From assembly GCA_036525185.1 (NCBI GenBank), contig DATDAW010000028.1, forward strand, positions 11,330-75,329: a stretch of DNA of 64,000 nucleotides. Direction: 5' to 3'. The notes beneath the pieces are model-generated. The model saw only the letters and a program-made list of their open reading frames with translations, was not told where the DNA came from and ran no database searches. Below are positions 1 to 8,837 of this stretch, piece after piece (the stretch's first letter is position 1; every line of letters starts with the position of its first letter). The translations under genes were made by a program, and so were the position numbers. Source of the stretch: DATDAW01 sp036525185. GTDB lineage: Bacteria; Verrucomicrobiota; Verrucomicrobiia; Chthoniobacterales; DASVRZ01.

Positions 1-2
1 GT

Positions 3-611
3 CACCGTGAAGGAGCGAAAACCGTCCAGCGGATCATCGATGCGTGCGTGCAAACCGGCATCCAATTCCTGACTCTGTACGCGTTTTCCCGCGAAAACTG
101 GAAGCGGCCTCAGCTGGAAATCTCGGGTCTGATGCGGCTGCTTGTGCAATTCCTCGGCGACCGCCACGAAGAAATGATGGTGAAGAACATCCGTTTCCGC
201 GCCATCGGTCGCTTGTCCGATTTGCCGGAAAAGACTCTGGCAGCTGTCCGCAGAGCCGAATCAGAAACCGCTGGTAACACGGGGCTCACGCTGGTGCTGG
301 CCCTCAGCTACGGCGGACGCACCGAAATCGTCGATGCCGTCAATTCCCTCCTGGCCGAACGAAAACCGGGCGACAACACCCCCGTGACGGAAGAATCGCT
401 TCGCGCCCATCTTTACACGGCGGATTTTCCCGATCCCGACCTGCTGATCCGAACGTCAGGAGAAATGCGAATTTCCAATTTTCTGCTGTGGCAGATCAGT
501 TACGCAGAGATTTTTGTCACAAAAAAGCTGTGGCCAGACTTTAGTACACAAGATTTTCTGGACGCGGTGAGCGATTTTGGACAGAGAGAGAGGCGCTTTG
601 GTGGAATTTAG
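3..611 (+). CDS. uppS: Isoprenyl (undecaprenyl) diphosphate synthase, 5'-truncated by window edge
   Basis: Cis-prenyltransferase that condenses isopentenyl diphosphate onto farnesyl diphosphate to make the C55 lipid carrier for peptidoglycan and O-antigen synthesis; cytosolic, membrane-associated. The reading frame is open from base 3 (HREGAKTVQ), upstream of the first Met at 48, so the start lies outside the window. Family motifs visible are TLYAFSRENWKRP, the substrate-binding region, and DLLIRTSGEMRISNFLLWQ near the C-terminus. The catalytic Asp and phosphate-binding loop at the N-terminus are missing only because of the window edge. The gene is followed after 34 bp by the sigma-54 activator gene on the same strand. 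Confidence 0.95.
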   Translation, partial: HREGAKTVQRIIDACVQTGIQFLTLYAFSRENWKRPQLEISGLMRLLVQFLGDRHEEMMVKNIRFRAIGRLSDLPEKTLAAVRRAESETAGNTGLTLVLALSYGGRTEIVDAVNSLLAERKPGDNTPVTEESLRAHLYTADFPDPDLLIRTSGEMRISNFLLWQISYAEIFVTKKLWPDFSTQDFLDAVSDFGQRERRFGGI

Positions 612-645
612 CCAGTAACCTGGCCCAAAGCGCCCTGAACCGACC

Positions 646-2097
646 ATGCAAACCATTCTTGTCGTTGATCCTGAAGTCGATTTTCTTGAGTGGACTCAAC
701 ACCAGCTCACGACACCTACGACGCGTATCATTACTGCGACGGCGGCGGACGAAGGATTCAGGCTTTATCTCAAGGAAACGCCTGATCTGGTGATCACGGA
801 ATCGCATTTGCAGCCGTTTGGGGGCACCGAGCTGCTCGCGCGCATCCGCCAGCGCGACTCCAACGCCATGGTCATTCTCATCAGTGCGTATGGCACGACC
901 CAGTCCGTCATTGAATCGATGAAACTGGGTGCATTTGATTTTGTGCGCAAAGAATCGCTGCCCTTCAATCTGAAGCCGGTGGTGGACTCGGCGCTCAACG
1001 CTCAAGCGGAAATGAGGGCGGCAACGGCCTTCAAGCCACAACTCACCGTCGAGCAACGCCAGGAAAGCATCGTCGGACAGTCATTGGCGATGCAGAATGT
1101 ATTCAAAATGATTGGCCGCGTGGCGCACAGCGATGCGCCGGTCATGATCACCGGCGAGAGCGGTTCCGGCAAAGAACTCGTGGCACGGGCGATCCACCAC
1201 TACAGCAACCGGAGCGACTCGAACTATCTGGCGATCAATTGCGCGGCAATCCCGGAAAACCTGCTCGAGAGCGAGCTTTTCGGACACGAAAAAGGCGCGT
1301 TCACCGGCGCCGTGTCACAACGCATAGGGCGGTTCGAGCAATGCAATGGCGGAACGCTTTTCCTTGATGAAATTGGCGACATGCCGCTGCAGGTGCAGAG
1401 CAAAATCCTTCGGGTGTTGCAGGAAGGAGAGTTTTCGCGCGTCGGCGGCAATATGACCCTCAAGACGGACGTCCGGATCATTGCCGCGACCAACAAAACG
1501 CTGGAGCAGGAAGTTGCGAATAAACGTTTCCGTGAAGATCTGTTTTACCGGCTGAATGTTGTGCGTATCCATCTGCCACCGTTGCGGCAGCGCAAGGAAG
1601 ACATCCGGTTGCTCGCGGAGTATTTTTTGCAGAAAATCGCAGCTATCAAGCACATCCCTCGACTGCGTCTTTCGGAGGAAGCAATCCGCGTTTTGGAGGC
1701 ATATCCGTGGCCGGGCAACGTCCGCGAACTTGAAAACACCATCCAGCGCGCTTCCGTGCTGGCAACAGCGGACGTGTTGCTGCCAAAAGATATTCCACTG
1801 GGGCTCGCATCAGTGCCGGCCGAGCCGGAGATTAACGGAACGCACGTTGCAAGCGGTGCACCTGCAGAAAAAGGATCGATTTCCGTGGAGAGCGCGATCG
1901 AGTTGTTGCTGAACAAAGCCTTGGGCGACCCTGGCTTGCAGCTGCTGCCGTGGCTGGAGCGGGAGTTTACCATCTACGCGATGCAGACGACGAAGGGAAA
2001 TCAGGTCAAATCCGCCAAATTGCTTGGCATCACCCGCGCCACGCTACGCAAACGCATCGAACGCTACGGCATTACACGTGAATTGACCATCCAGTGA
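646..2097 (+). CDS. NtrC-family sigma-54-dependent activator with Glu-substituted receiver domain
   Basis: Predicted enhancer-binding protein that remodels sigma-54 RNA polymerase. Domains in order: response-regulator receiver (about 1-120), AAA+ sigma-54 interaction domain (about 140-370) with Walker A GESGSGKE near 169, the GAFTGA loop at 217 and Walker B GTLFLDEIGDM, then a Fis-type HTH at the C-terminus (QVKSAKLLGITRATLRKRI). The receiver is degenerate: the position expected to hold the phospho-acceptor Asp is Glu52 (PDLVITESHL), and the acidic pair reads D8-P9. Ser80 and Lys102 are kept. No histidine kinase gene is nearby. Glu at this site can mimic phosphorylation in related proteins, so constitutive or phosphorylation-independent activity is an inference. 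Confidence 0.93.
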   Translation: MQTILVVDPEVDFLEWTQHQLTTPTTRIITATAADEGFRLYLKETPDLVITESHLQPFGGTELLARIRQRDSNAMVILISAYGTTQSVIESMKLGAFDFVRKESLPFNLKPVVDSALNAQAEMRAATAFKPQLTVEQRQESIVGQSLAMQNVFKMIGRVAHSDAPVMITGESGSGKELVARAIHHYSNRSDSNYLAINCAAIPENLLESELFGHEKGAFTGAVSQRIGRFEQCNGGTLFLDEIGDMPLQVQSKILRVLQEGEFSRVGGNMTLKTDVRIIAATNKTLEQEVANKRFREDLFYRLNVVRIHLPPLRQRKEDIRLLAEYFLQKIAAIKHIPRLRLSEEAIRVLEAYPWPGNVRELENTIQRASVLATADVLLPKDIPLGLASVPAEPEINGTHVASGAPAEKGSISVESAIELLLNKALGDPGLQLLPWLEREFTIYAMQTTKGNQVKSAKLLGITRATLRKRIERYGITRELTIQ

Positions 2098-2188
2098 TCC
2101 TGTCGAATGGATGTCACACGAAGAACACTGGGGCCACGGAGGTCATTAGTTAAGACTTCTCCGCGTTCGCCGCGTCTGCGTGTGAAAA

Positions 2189-2974
2189 ATGACGGCCTTT
2201 CAATTTCATAACGGCGAATGGCAACCGTGTGACGGAATTCCCGTTTCCGATCGCGGGTTCCGCTATGGGATGTCCGTCTTCGAAACCATCGGCATCGTAA
2301 ACGGCCGATTTCTTTTTTGGGACGAACACCTCAAAAAGCTGGATCAAGCCTGCGTCCTGACGGGATTTCGGCGAACCCAGTCCACAACGTGTCCTATCGA
2401 GACGGGACAATTCGCAATCACAGGTGTTGCCCGGATTTTCGTGACAGCCGGTGATGGTGCAGCGAGCGACCCAGTCGACTCCGGCCGAATCATTCTGCTC
2501 ATTGAAGAACGCGCGATCATGGAACCGCCAGCTCCCCTGAAACTCTCGCTGGCGTCCGCCCCATTTTCCCCGCTTCATCCGGGTCTTAAGACTGGCAACT
2601 ATTGGCCCCACATCGCCGCATACAACGCCGCCATTGCCGCCGGATTTCACGAAACGGTGCTCGCCAATGCACAAAAACATGTCATGTCCGCTTCGATGGC
2701 AAACCTCTTCGCCGTAATTGACGGCATTCTCATGACGCCACGCCCTGCCACGGGCGCTCGTGTCGGCGTTGTCCGCGATTGGGTAACGGATCGCATCGAC
2801 GTTGTGCTCGCTGAATTTCATCCCGAGCAATTGGCCGAAGCCACGGAAATATTCCTGACCAACAGCGGTTACGGAATCGGAGTTGTTTCACATTTAGGCA
2901 AAGCCGAATTGCCGGAACCGGAAATTGGTCCACGTTTGCTGGCTGACTATCGGAAATATTGTGGGATCGACTGA
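2189..2974 (+). CDS. Class IV PLP aminotransferase / aminodeoxychorismate lyase-like
   Basis: Fold-type IV PLP enzyme of 261 residues, the family of branched-chain aminotransferase, D-amino acid aminotransferase and 4-amino-4-deoxychorismate lyase (PabC, folate pathway). It begins with the typical FHNGEWQP-VSDRGFRYG-SVFETI block. The PLP lysine is probably Lys134 in LKTGNYWPHIAAYNAA. A C-terminal EIFLTNSGYGIGVV segment matches the cofactor-binding strand. The substrate cannot be decided from the sequence. The short length and lack of an adjacent branched-chain pathway favour a PabC-like role, but no pabA/pabB is in the window. The 3' end overlaps the mfd reading frame. Confidence 0.85.
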   Translation: MTAFQFHNGEWQPCDGIPVSDRGFRYGMSVFETIGIVNGRFLFWDEHLKKLDQACVLTGFRRTQSTTCPIETGQFAITGVARIFVTAGDGAASDPVDSGRIILLIEERAIMEPPAPLKLSLASAPFSPLHPGLKTGNYWPHIAAYNAAIAAGFHETVLANAQKHVMSASMANLFAVIDGILMTPRPATGARVGVVRDWVTDRIDVVLAEFHPEQLAEATEIFLTNSGYGIGVVSHLGKAELPEPEIGPRLLADYRKYCGID

Positions 2975-5900
2975 AGGGACCAAAAATAGCAAAAGCTTTC
3001 GACCGGCTTCCGCCCCGGCGGGAGAGGCTCCCGGCCTGCGATGGCTCGAGCGCGTGGGAGAAACGGCACCGTTTCAGAAGCGGCTGGCGAAAGAATCATG
3101 GAAACAAGACATTGAGTTCCAACATGTTACTGAAGCCGCGCAACCCTTCCTGGCCAGCCTTCTCGCGCTGAAAGTCCCGGCAACGCTCTGGATCGTCTGC
3201 CAGGACGTCCGTCAGCAGGAACGCATTCACAACGAAATGCTCGCGTGGTTCGGCGAAACATTATTTCTGCCAGAGATGGAAGCGATCGTCGACAATACGA
3301 TCCCGGATCCCGAAATTTCCGCTGAGCGCCTGGACGTGCTGCAACGTCTCGCCCGATCCAATCGCGAGGTGGTTGTCCTCACACGCGCAACACTTGAAAG
3401 CCGCGTCCCAGCCCTTGCAGCGCTGAAATCCCAATCCATTCGTCTCGCACGATCGCAGCGCATGGACCGCGATGGGCTGATCGATTCACTGGCCAAAGGC
3501 GGATACGAACGCGTCGCACAAGTATCTCTTCGGGGCCAATTTGCAGTTCGCGGAGGGATTCTGGACGTCTTTTCGTGGCAGCACACTCAGCCGGTTCGTT
3601 TGGAGTTTTTCGATGATGAAATCGAGTCGATCCGTATCTTCGATCTCGACGAGCAGCGGTCGTTTCAGACCCTCGATGTCTGCCAGATTTTGACTGGCGA
3701 CGTGGAATCGGAAACGGTCCTGCTGCGCACTTACATCCGCAAAGACCACATCGTGGTCGATGTCGAAACCGACGTTCCCGACGCCACCATTCGGATCACG
3801 GGCGGCGCCTTCATTTCTGACGAAGCAGAAGACTATAGCGGCGCCTTTTTTGAGCATTCTTTCGGCGAATTTGAGCCTGGCGATCTCATCGTCGAGGCTG
3901 GAAAACGCGAGGCGCTTTTCCAACAATTCAGGCAGTGGGACCGCGACGGCTGGACCATGGTCCTCCTCTGTCATAACGAGGGTGAAGCGGAGCGTTTTCG
4001 CGATCTGCTTGGGGACAATCACCTCGATCTTAAGCACCTTACTTTCGCAGAAGGATCTATCAGCCAGGGTTTTACCTATCCCGAAGCCAAGCTCGCCGTG
4101 CTTGCGGATGGTGAAATTTTTGGCCGATACCACAACAACCGCAGCAAGCGTCTTGCCCTTCGCCGGGCGCGCATACAGTCCCAGCGGGCACAAATCGACT
4201 TCTCGGAGTTGACCGAAGGCGATTACGTCGTCCACCTCGAACACGGTATAGCCCGCTTCGAAGGTCTCCAAAAATTCGAACAGGACGGCCGGCAGCAAGA
4301 GGTGCTCGTTCTCGAATTTGCCGAGGAGGCGAAAATGTATGTGCCTCTGGAACAGGCCTTTATGGTTTCGCGATACGTGGGAGTCGGCAAAAAATCGCCT
4401 GACCTCAGCAAACTTGGCGACTCGCGTTGGGCGAAAGCGAAAAAAGATGCCGAGAAAGCCGTTTTCGATTATGCGGCCCGACTCCTACAGGTCCAGGCTG
4501 AGCGCGAAACTGCCGCCGGCCACGCTTTCCCCGTGGACTCAAAATGGCAGCACGAATTCGAAAGCGCCTTCCTTTACAAAGAAACGCCTGACCAGCTCAC
4601 AGCGATCCAAGCCGCAAAAGCTGACATGGAATCCACGCGGCCGATGGACCGGCTTATCTGTGGCGATGTTGGTTTTGGCAAAACCGAAGTCGCCATTCGG
4701 GCGGCATTCAAGGCGGTGATGGGCGGCAAACAAATAGCCATTCTGGTTCCGACGACCGTCCTCGCGCAGCAGCATTTCCATAATTTCAAAGAGCGCATGT
4801 CCGATTACCCGGTGAAGATCGAGATGCTCAGCCGGTTTCGAACGGCGGCGGCGCAAAAGAAAACGCTGGCGGGTGTGGCCGACGGCACCGTGGACATCGT
4901 CATTGGCACGCACCGGCTCATTTCAAAAGACGTCCAGTTCAAGAATCTCGGGCTGGTCGTAGTGGACGAGGAACAGCGTTTCGGCGTGCTTCACAAAGAG
5001 AAATTCAAGGAACTTTTTCAGCTGATCGATGTACTCACGCTTTCCGCAACCCCCATTCCAAGAACGCTTTATCTCTCGTTGATGGGAGCGCGCGACATTT
5101 CCACTATCGAAACACCGCCGCAGAATCGGCTGCCGGTCGAAACCGTTGTTTGCGGCTACGATGAACGCATCATCCGTGACGCCATCCGCCGCGAATTGGG
5201 CCGCAAAGGACAGGTCTATTTTCTGCACAACCGCGTTCACAGCATTGAGCACATCGCCACTCGCATCCGTCATCTGGTACCGGAGGCTCGAATCGGTATC
5301 GGTCACGGTCAGATGAACGAACACGAACTCGAGGACGTGATGCAGAAATTCGTCGATGGCGACACGGACATCCTGATTTCAACAACCATTATCGAGAGCG
5401 GCCTGGATATTCCGAACGCAAACACCATCATTATCGACCGCGCTGACCGGTTCGGCCTTGCCGATCTCTACCAACTCCGCGGACGGGTCGGACGCGCTCA
5501 TCACAAAGCCTATGCCTATCTGCTGCTGCCGCGCGATCAAATGACTGCCGGCGCCGCCCGCAAACGCGTTAATGCCATCAAACAATACTCCAGCCTGGGT
5601 GCCGGCTTCAAAATCGCCATGCGTGACCTTGAGATCCGTGGCGCGGGCAATGTCCTCGGAACCGCACAAAGCGGACACATTATCTCGGTTGGATTCGATC
5701 TTTATTGCCAGTTGCTGAAGCAGGCCGTGGCCAAAATGAAGGGCGAAAAAGTGCGTCCCCGGTTGGAAGTTGTCACGCGCCTCGACTTTGTCGCTTTGAA
5801 CGAATCGGAGTGGATCAACGATCCCCATCTCGCGCCTGCATTTTTGCCAGCTTCCTACATTTCAGAGCCGGAAACCCGAATTTCGGCCTACCGGAAACTC

Positions 5901-6179
5901 GCCGAAGTGACGTCCCGTGACGCACTTGAGGATCTCCGAAAAGTCTGGCGCGACCGTTTCGGCCCTTTGCCCGAGGCGGCTGGGAACCTGCTTGTCTTTA
6001 CCGAGATCAAACTCACTGCATCGAACGCCAAAATCGCCAGACTCGAGGTCCGCGAAGAAAAAGTGATGCTGACACGTGGCGGCGACTTCATTCTTGTCGG
6101 TGGGAAATTCCCGCGTCTCACTGCCGGTGATTCAGGCGAAAAACTCGATGCGCTTTTGGAGCTACTGCGGAAAATCTAG
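2925..6179 (+). CDS. mfd: Transcription-repair coupling factor Mfd
   Basis: DNA translocase that displaces RNA polymerase stalled at lesions and recruits UvrA. Regions seen in order: a degenerate UvrB-like N-terminal module with RGQFAVRGGILDVF, the RNA polymerase-interacting domain (ELTEGDYVVHLEHGIARFEG), a RecG-like helicase core with Walker A GDVGFGKTEVA, DEEQ box VVDEEQRFGV, LTLSATPIPRTL, the QLRGRVGR motif VI, and a C-terminal TRCF domain. About 1080 residues, slightly shorter than the E. coli enzyme (about 1150). The start is uncertain: ATG 2925 overlaps the upstream gene by 50 bp, and GTG 2961 would reduce that to 14 bp. The first 40 or so residues are poorly conserved. Confidence 0.96.
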   Translation: MVHVCWLTIGNIVGSTEGTKNSKSFRPASAPAGEAPGLRWLERVGETAPFQKRLAKESWKQDIEFQHVTEAAQPFLASLLALKVPATLWIVCQDVRQQERIHNEMLAWFGETLFLPEMEAIVDNTIPDPEISAERLDVLQRLARSNREVVVLTRATLESRVPALAALKSQSIRLARSQRMDRDGLIDSLAKGGYERVAQVSLRGQFAVRGGILDVFSWQHTQPVRLEFFDDEIESIRIFDLDEQRSFQTLDVCQILTGDVESETVLLRTYIRKDHIVVDVETDVPDATIRITGGAFISDEAEDYSGAFFEHSFGEFEPGDLIVEAGKREALFQQFRQWDRDGWTMVLLCHNEGEAERFRDLLGDNHLDLKHLTFAEGSISQGFTYPEAKLAVLADGEIFGRYHNNRSKRLALRRARIQSQRAQIDFSELTEGDYVVHLEHGIARFEGLQKFEQDGRQQEVLVLEFAEEAKMYVPLEQAFMVSRYVGVGKKSPDLSKLGDSRWAKAKKDAEKAVFDYAARLLQVQAERETAAGHAFPVDSKWQHEFESAFLYKETPDQLTAIQAAKADMESTRPMDRLICGDVGFGKTEVAIRAAFKAVMGGKQIAILVPTTVLAQQHFHNFKERMSDYPVKIEMLSRFRTAAAQKKTLAGVADGTVDIVIGTHRLISKDVQFKNLGLVVVDEEQRFGVLHKEKFKELFQLIDVLTLSATPIPRTLYLSLMGARDISTIETPPQNRLPVETVVCGYDERIIRDAIRRELGRKGQVYFLHNRVHSIEHIATRIRHLVPEARIGIGHGQMNEHELEDVMQKFVDGDTDILISTTIIESGLDIPNANTIIIDRADRFGLADLYQLRGRVGRAHHKAYAYLLLPRDQMTAGAARKRVNAIKQYSSLGAGFKIAMRDLEIRGAGNVLGTAQSGHIISVGFDLYCQLLKQAVAKMKGEKVRPRLEVVTRLDFVALNESEWINDPHLAPAFLPASYISEPETRISAYRKLAEVTSRDALEDLRKVWRDRFGPLPEAAGNLLVFTEIKLTASNAKIARLEVREEKVMLTRGGDFILVGGKFPRLTAGDSGEKLDALLELLRKI

Positions 6180-6241
6180 CGATGGGTCTGCAGGATTGAA
6201 GCGTTCCGCGAAATGGGGCCTGCTCGCTTTCGGGAAGCTGC

Positions 6242-7483
6242 TCAAGGCTCCATTACCGCTGCAGCGCCGGGCACTGCGGTGGCCCTGGATTGATTCGATT
6301 TGAGGAACATCAGGACCGGCAGCATCAGCAGCGGCGCGAGCGCCGAAATGCATAGACCCCAGCGCAGATTGCTCCAATCGGCGATAAAACCGGCCGCCCA
6401 CGGCATGAAAATCCCACCCGCGTTTCCGAGCGCGGCGAGCGCGGCGTACATACTCGCGCCGCCTTCGGGATAACGATCCGCCGTTACTGCCAACAGTGTC
6501 GGCCAGAGACAACTGCCCGTAAAGCCAACCAGAATGCACGCGGACAAAGCGACCCCGTTATTTGGGAAGAACGAGCCGGCGATGAACAGGAACACCGACA
6601 GGCCACAGCCCCAGGCCATCATATGAAACGAATCAATTTTGTGCGCCAGCGAACCAGCAGCCATCCGGCCCAGCGCCATTCCCACGGAGAAAAGCAAAAG
6701 CGCCATGCCGCCAACCCAGGCGTCGAATTTCAGCGTGATTTCCGCGTACGCGGGGAGCCATTGCGCCATGGCAAGCTCAGTCGCTCCACCAAAGAAAATG
6801 GCCACCATTGCTCCGATAAACCACGGGCTGCGCAGAAGGGTGACCATTGGCAGCCTACGTTCTTCGGGGATCATGGGAGGAAACTTGAGCGGAGCAAAGG
6901 CCGCAATGAGGACGACCAGCAATGGCACGAGCAGCACCGACGCCAGTCGCCAGCCGAGCCCGGCTTTCAGCGCGAGCGTTCCCGCCAAGATCGTAATCAC
7001 AGCGCCGATGCAATAAAAGGAATGCAGCCAATTCATTGCCGCGGATCGTCGGTCCGGATTCAGCTCCGCGACAATAGGGCTGAGGATCATGTCCAGGATA
7101 CCCGCCCCCAGCCCGAGCGAAAAAACGGCCACGCACAACCAATCATAGGAGGCCGATGCCGCCATTCCGACCAGGCTGACGGCTTTTAAAACAAGGCCAA
7201 GTTGAGCGAAAACCTTCGCCCCCCAACGATCCGCAAGCGGCCCGGTAACCGCAATACCCAGGCAGACGCCGGCGAAACCGACAGCGCCAATACGACCGAG
7301 TTCTTCCTGCGTCAAGCCGTTCGGGCCGCCAAAAGAAGTCCTCAAGCTGGTGAGAAACACAGGCAGCAGATTGAGCCCAATCGCTAGGCTCATCATCGCG
7401 CCATAACAAAGATAAGTAAGCAGCCGCTTTGCTACAGGCATAAAGGTCGGCTGAGAAAAAACCGCGTCGGCGTCCCGAGTCAA
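6242..7483 (-). CDS. MFS transporter (about 12 TM)
   Basis: Major facilitator superfamily permease of 413 residues. Hydrophobic segments alternate along the whole length. The loop after TM2 carries GPLADRWGAKVFAQ, a form of the MFS motif A (G-x-x-x-D-R-x-G). The overall look (FxGxGxGxxDM-like TM4 stretch, conserved N in TM5) resembles the fucose/sugar-type and uncharacterised MFS groups, but no substrate can be assigned. A second in-frame Met at 7441 sits closer to TM1 and may be the true start. It is convergent with mfd (62 bp apart) and lies just downstream of tRNA-Pro on the same strand. Confidence 0.85.
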   Translation of the reverse strand: MTRDADAVFSQPTFMPVAKRLLTYLCYGAMMSLAIGLNLLPVFLTSLRTSFGGPNGLTQEELGRIGAVGFAGVCLGIAVTGPLADRWGAKVFAQLGLVLKAVSLVGMAASASYDWLCVAVFSLGLGAGILDMILSPIVAELNPDRRSAAMNWLHSFYCIGAVITILAGTLALKAGLGWRLASVLLVPLLVVLIAAFAPLKFPPMIPEERRLPMVTLLRSPWFIGAMVAIFFGGATELAMAQWLPAYAEITLKFDAWVGGMALLLFSVGMALGRMAAGSLAHKIDSFHMMAWGCGLSVFLFIAGSFFPNNGVALSACILVGFTGSCLWPTLLAVTADRYPEGGASMYAALAALGNAGGIFMPWAAGFIADWSNLRWGLCISALAPLLMLPVLMFLKSNQSRATAVPGAAAVMEP

Positions 7484-7540
7484 TCGTCCGCACCCAATCC
7501 ATCACACTTTGACCGGGAAAAATCACGGAAAGGACAGAAA

Positions 7541-7614
7541 TCGGGGCGAGAGGATTTGAACCTCCGGCCTCCTGGTCCCAAACCAGGCGCTCTACCAAGC
7601 TAAGCTACGCCCCG
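7541..7614 (-). tRNA. tRNA-Pro (anticodon TGG)
   Basis: Read on the minus strand the sequence folds into a complete cloverleaf. The acceptor stem CGGGGCG pairs with CGCCCCG over 7 bp, the anticodon stem CCTGG/CCAGG encloses TTTGGGA giving anticodon TGG, and the T-arm contains GGTTCAAATCC. No CCA is encoded. An ORF that reads through this region is an artefact. Confidence 0.96.
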
Positions 7615-7755
7615 AAAGCGGAAGCCACCCTTACGCGATTCCCTGCGGTTTCGCAACCTCGAGGATGAAGCAGCGCATTTAAAGATCCATCCCGGAAGTT
7701 GATCACGGGTCTTTCTTGTCTTTCACCCGGTCGAAAGTTAGCGTTTATTCTCCAG

Positions 7756-8820
7756 ATGAAAACCACTGCTCAGCGCCGCGACGACGTCGAACGTTTAATC
7801 GAGTTTGACTTTGTCCGTGCGACCGAGGGAGCTGCCTTGAATTCGCTCCCTTGGCTGGGTCGCGGCGAAAAGGAACTCGCCGATGCCGCCGCCTGCGATG
7901 CGATTCGCGGGATGTTCGACCTCATCGATATTTGTGGCGAAGTCGTGATCGGCGAGGGAATTAAAGACAACGCGCCCGGTATTTTCAAAGGCGAACATCT
8001 CGGCACCTGGAGGCCCGGCAGCGTTCATTTTCAGATCGCGCTGGATCCCATCGACGGCACGACGAACATCGCCAAAGGGGCACCGAATTCCATCAGTTGC
8101 ATCGCCGCAGCAAGTCCGGAAGAAGGGGTCGATGTCGCGCTCAAGGACATCCCAACCTTCTACATGATGAAACTCGCTTACGGGCCACGAGTGATCAGCT
8201 ACATGAAACGCACCGGCATCAATACCGTCAGCATTCTCAACCCGATCGAAGAAACCCTCGTGAGCGTCGCTCGCGCTTTACGCAAACGCATCCAGGACCT
8301 TGTGGTCGTCGTACTGGACAGGCCGCGGCACGCGGAACTGGTCGCTCGTGTACGGAGTACGGGGGCCGCATTGCGCATGATTTCCGACGGCGACATTACG
8401 GCGGCCATCGCACCCGCCATCGGGGACAGCGGCGTCGATTTGTTTGTCGGGATCGGCGGCGCTCCGGAAGCCGTTCTCTCGTCCGCAGGCATCAAATGCC
8501 TCGGCGGCGACATGCAAACGCGCATGTGGCCACGTGACGACCAGGAGCGTCAGCAAGTGATCCAGGAGGGCTACGGCGACGAGTTGGAGAAAGTATTTTT
8601 CGCAGACGACCTGGCCAAGGGACAAAACATCATCTTCTGCGCCACTGGAATCAGCGACAGTCCGATGCTCAAAGGTGTCCAGGTGAAAGGGCACACAGCG
8701 ATCACACAGTCGATACTCATGCGCGCCCAAAGTCGGACGGTGCGGATGATCACGGCCAACCACGATCTCGACCGAAAGACGATCCACCTCCGGTCCGACG
8801 AAGGCGAGCACAAGCTTTGA
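7756..8820 (+). CDS. glpX: Class II fructose-1,6-bisphosphatase (GlpX)
   Basis: Hydrolyses fructose 1,6-bisphosphate to fructose 6-phosphate in gluconeogenesis; cytosolic, Mg/Mn-dependent. The class II signature is clear: GEVVIGEGIKD, the lithium-sensitive phosphatase metal motif DPIDGTTNIAKG at about residue 97, and GIGGAPEAVLSSAGIKCLGGDMQ near residue 230. ATG 7756 is chosen over the upstream in-frame start at 7699 because the protein then begins at MKTTAQRRDDVERLIEFDFVRATE, the usual family N-terminus. Length 354 residues. The gene stands alone and is convergent with the mechanosensitive channel gene. Confidence 0.94.
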   Translation: MKTTAQRRDDVERLIEFDFVRATEGAALNSLPWLGRGEKELADAAACDAIRGMFDLIDICGEVVIGEGIKDNAPGIFKGEHLGTWRPGSVHFQIALDPIDGTTNIAKGAPNSISCIAAASPEEGVDVALKDIPTFYMMKLAYGPRVISYMKRTGINTVSILNPIEETLVSVARALRKRIQDLVVVVLDRPRHAELVARVRSTGAALRMISDGDITAAIAPAIGDSGVDLFVGIGGAPEAVLSSAGIKCLGGDMQTRMWPRDDQERQQVIQEGYGDELEKVFFADDLAKGQNIIFCATGISDSPMLKGVQVKGHTAITQSILMRAQSRTVRMITANHDLDRKTIHLRSDEGEHKL

Positions 8821-8837
8821 TCTCAAAGACGTCCACG

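Noticed and set aside
7143..7598. Minus-strand ORF over tRNA-Pro and the MFS gene
   Set aside because: Its first residues translate the tRNA and the rest is a different frame of the MFS gene.
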